From: an uncultured Actinomycetes bacterium
GTDB lineage: Bacteria; Actinomycetota; Actinomycetes; Nanopelagicales; Nanopelagicaceae
DNA: 15,371 nt
Direction of reading: 5' to 3'
NCBI GenBank assembly: GCA_903918325.1
Contig: CAIXDY010000112.1
Coordinates: forward strand, 1-15,371
Numbering within the stretch: the first letter of the stretch is position 1; each line of letters begins with the position of its first letter. The notes below the pieces were generated by a model, which worked only from the letters and a program-made list of their open reading frames with translations, was not told the origin of the DNA and made no database searches. Below, piece after piece: positions 14,686 to 15,371 of this stretch. Position numbers and translations under genes: made by a program.

Positions 14686-14717
14686 TTAAAAAAATCCTGT
14701 GTAGGTTTTTCTTACCT
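14686..14717 (-). other. Alternative short hairpins and T7 tract in the rne leader
   Basis: In minus-strand RNA an AAAAACCU segment can pair with the downstream AGGAUUUUU (3 bp plus 5 A-U pairs with one bulged A), which runs into a tract of seven U. Its ACCU part can instead pair with an upstream AGGU (4 bp, 7-nt loop). The two pairings share the same bases and exclude each other, a layout like a transcription attenuator. Both stems are weak, so this is only suggestive. It lies roughly 45-70 nt upstream of the rne start codon. Confidence 0.3.
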
Positions 14718-14736
14718 GTTCGCGCTGGGCTTGTGT

Positions 14737-14751
14737 CGCGAAGGTTTCGCG
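14737..14751 (-). other. Perfect 6-bp hairpin in the rodA-rne gap
   Basis: CGCGAA (14737-14742) and TTCGCG (14746-14751) form a perfect GC-rich stem around a 3-nt loop on either strand. No T run follows directly on the minus strand. It lies about 90 nt upstream of the rne start and may be part of the rne leader or of a composite 3' structure of rodA. Confidence 0.5.
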
Positions 14752-14757
14752 GGCCGC

Positions 14758-14812
14758 GCTGAACTATGTGCCCTCAGTATGACAGATAGAGGGCTGATTT
14801 ACCTAGTTCAGC
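14758..14812 (-). terminator. Nested inverted repeat overlapping the rodA stop codon (possible terminator or mRNA 3'-end structure)
   Basis: An outer 9-bp perfect stem, GCTGAACTA (14758-14766) with TAGTTCAGC (14804-14812), encloses an inner 6-bp stem, GCCCTC (14770-14775) with GAGGGC (14789-14794). The inner loop can add a TAT/ATA extension. The rodA stop (TGA at 14808-14810) lies in the outer arm. There is no T tract after the stem in the direction of rodA transcription, so it is not a canonical intrinsic terminator. RNA stabilisation, Rho-related termination or a processing site are alternatives. Confidence 0.5.
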
Positions 14813-15371
14813 CTCGAGAACGAGCGTGAACGTTCTGCAAAAGGCCAAAACCAATCAAGGTGGCAAACATCGAGGATCCACCATATGACATAAATGGCAA
14901 AGGCACTCCGGTCATTGGCATCAGACCTAACGTCATTCCAACATTTTCAAAAATCTGAAATGCAAACCAAGCGATAACTCCAGTTGTAACTAATCGCCCA
15001 AAAGGATCATTAGTTCTTCGCGCAATCGCAAATGATCGCATCAAAATAATCAGATAAAGCAAGACAATCAGACCGCTACCTAAGAATCCAAGCTCTTCAC
15101 CAGCTACGGTAAAAATAAAGTCCGTCTGCTGTTCAGGTACAAATCGACCATTAGTTTGTGGTCCATTAAATAATCCAGTTCCAATTAATCCGCCGGAACC
15201 AACGGTGATTCGTGCTTGGCGTAGTTGATAACCAGTGCCTTGAGTATCAGCGGTTGGATTAACGAAAGTCTGTAAACGTTTAACTTGATAATCGCTGATA
15301 ACTCCAGCTTTAGTTGCTACAAATGCACCGAGCAGGGCAACTAAAATTAAACCTGCAACCCACTTAGATGA
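14808..15371 (-). CDS. rodA: RodA/FtsW-family (SEDS) cell-wall polymerase, C-terminal part (5' end outside window)
   Basis: The frame is open from the TGA at 14808-14810 to the right edge of the window, giving 187 residues; an internal ATG at 15062 is not the true start. SEDS hallmarks are present. Residues from about 25 read SDYQVKRLQTFVNP and continue into GTGYQLRQARITVGSGGLIG, followed by VPEQQTDFIFTVAGEELGFLG and, near the end, GVPLPFMSYGGSS, separated by hydrophobic membrane segments. SEDS proteins polymerise peptidoglycan glycan strands together with a class B penicillin-binding protein. RodA is preferred over FtsW because of its position directly upstream of rne, where actinobacteria carry the mreBCD-pbp2-rodA cluster, but the fragment alone does not exclude FtsW. 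It is separated from rne by a structured 163-bp gap. Confidence 0.92.
   Translation of the reverse strand, partial: SSKWVAGLILVALLGAFVATKAGVISDYQVKRLQTFVNPTADTQGTGYQLRQARITVGSGGLIGTGLFNGPQTNGRFVPEQQTDFIFTVAGEELGFLGSGLIVLLYLIILMRSFAIARRTNDPFGRLVTTGVIAWFAFQIFENVGMTLGLMPMTGVPLPFMSYGGSSMFATLIGFGLLQNVHARSRG

Overview
The window looks like ordinary chromosome from a streamlined actinobacterium. The gene order hrcA-dnaJ-rsmE-HIT-phoH-ybeY-CBS membrane protein, the FAH-family gene beside gltX, the actinobacterial RNase E and the RodA-type flippase next to rne all point to Actinobacteria. The base composition is AT-leaning for that phylum (judged by eye, not computed). Genes are packed with 1-4 bp overlaps or gaps under 35 bp. 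This fits freshwater acI / 'Candidatus Nanopelagicales' type bacteria, but that placement is an inference.

Layout. Everything from the right edge down to position 388 is on the minus strand, so read right to left: rodA (5' part outside the window, 14808-15371), a structured 163-bp gap, rne (12548-14644), rpsT, lepA, hemW, hrcA, dnaJ, rsmE, a HIT-family gene, phoH, ybeY, a DUF21/CBS/CorC-type membrane protein, a fumarylacetoacetate-hydrolase-family gene, gltX, tRNA-Gln(CUG), a 98-bp spacer with two copies of a 34-bp hairpin repeat, tRNA-Glu(CUC), and a LysE-family exporter that starts 3 nt after the tRNA. The only plus-strand gene is the C-terminal part of a small cysteine-containing secreted-type protein (1-369), converging on lysE. 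No stretch longer than 300 bp lacks a gene.

Themes. The genes serve translation and RNA metabolism (rne, rpsT, lepA, rsmE, ybeY, phoH, gltX, two tRNAs), protein folding (hrcA, dnaJ), haem metabolism (hemW) and envelope growth (rodA). GltX sits directly upstream of the two tRNAs it would charge if, as in other actinobacteria, it is non-discriminating. Start codons are often non-ATG (GTG for gltX, rpsT and HIT; TTG for dnaJ), and several genes appear translationally coupled.

No mobile element, CRISPR array, phage or defence gene was seen, and I found no convincing novel multi-gene system. The observations most worth a second look are: an HrcA lacking roughly 100 central residues; the tandem hairpin repeat between the tRNAs; the lysE start almost fused to the tRNA-Glu 3' end; the nested inverted repeats between rodA and rne; and the collapsed gene order around rne-rpsT-lepA and after the CBS gene.
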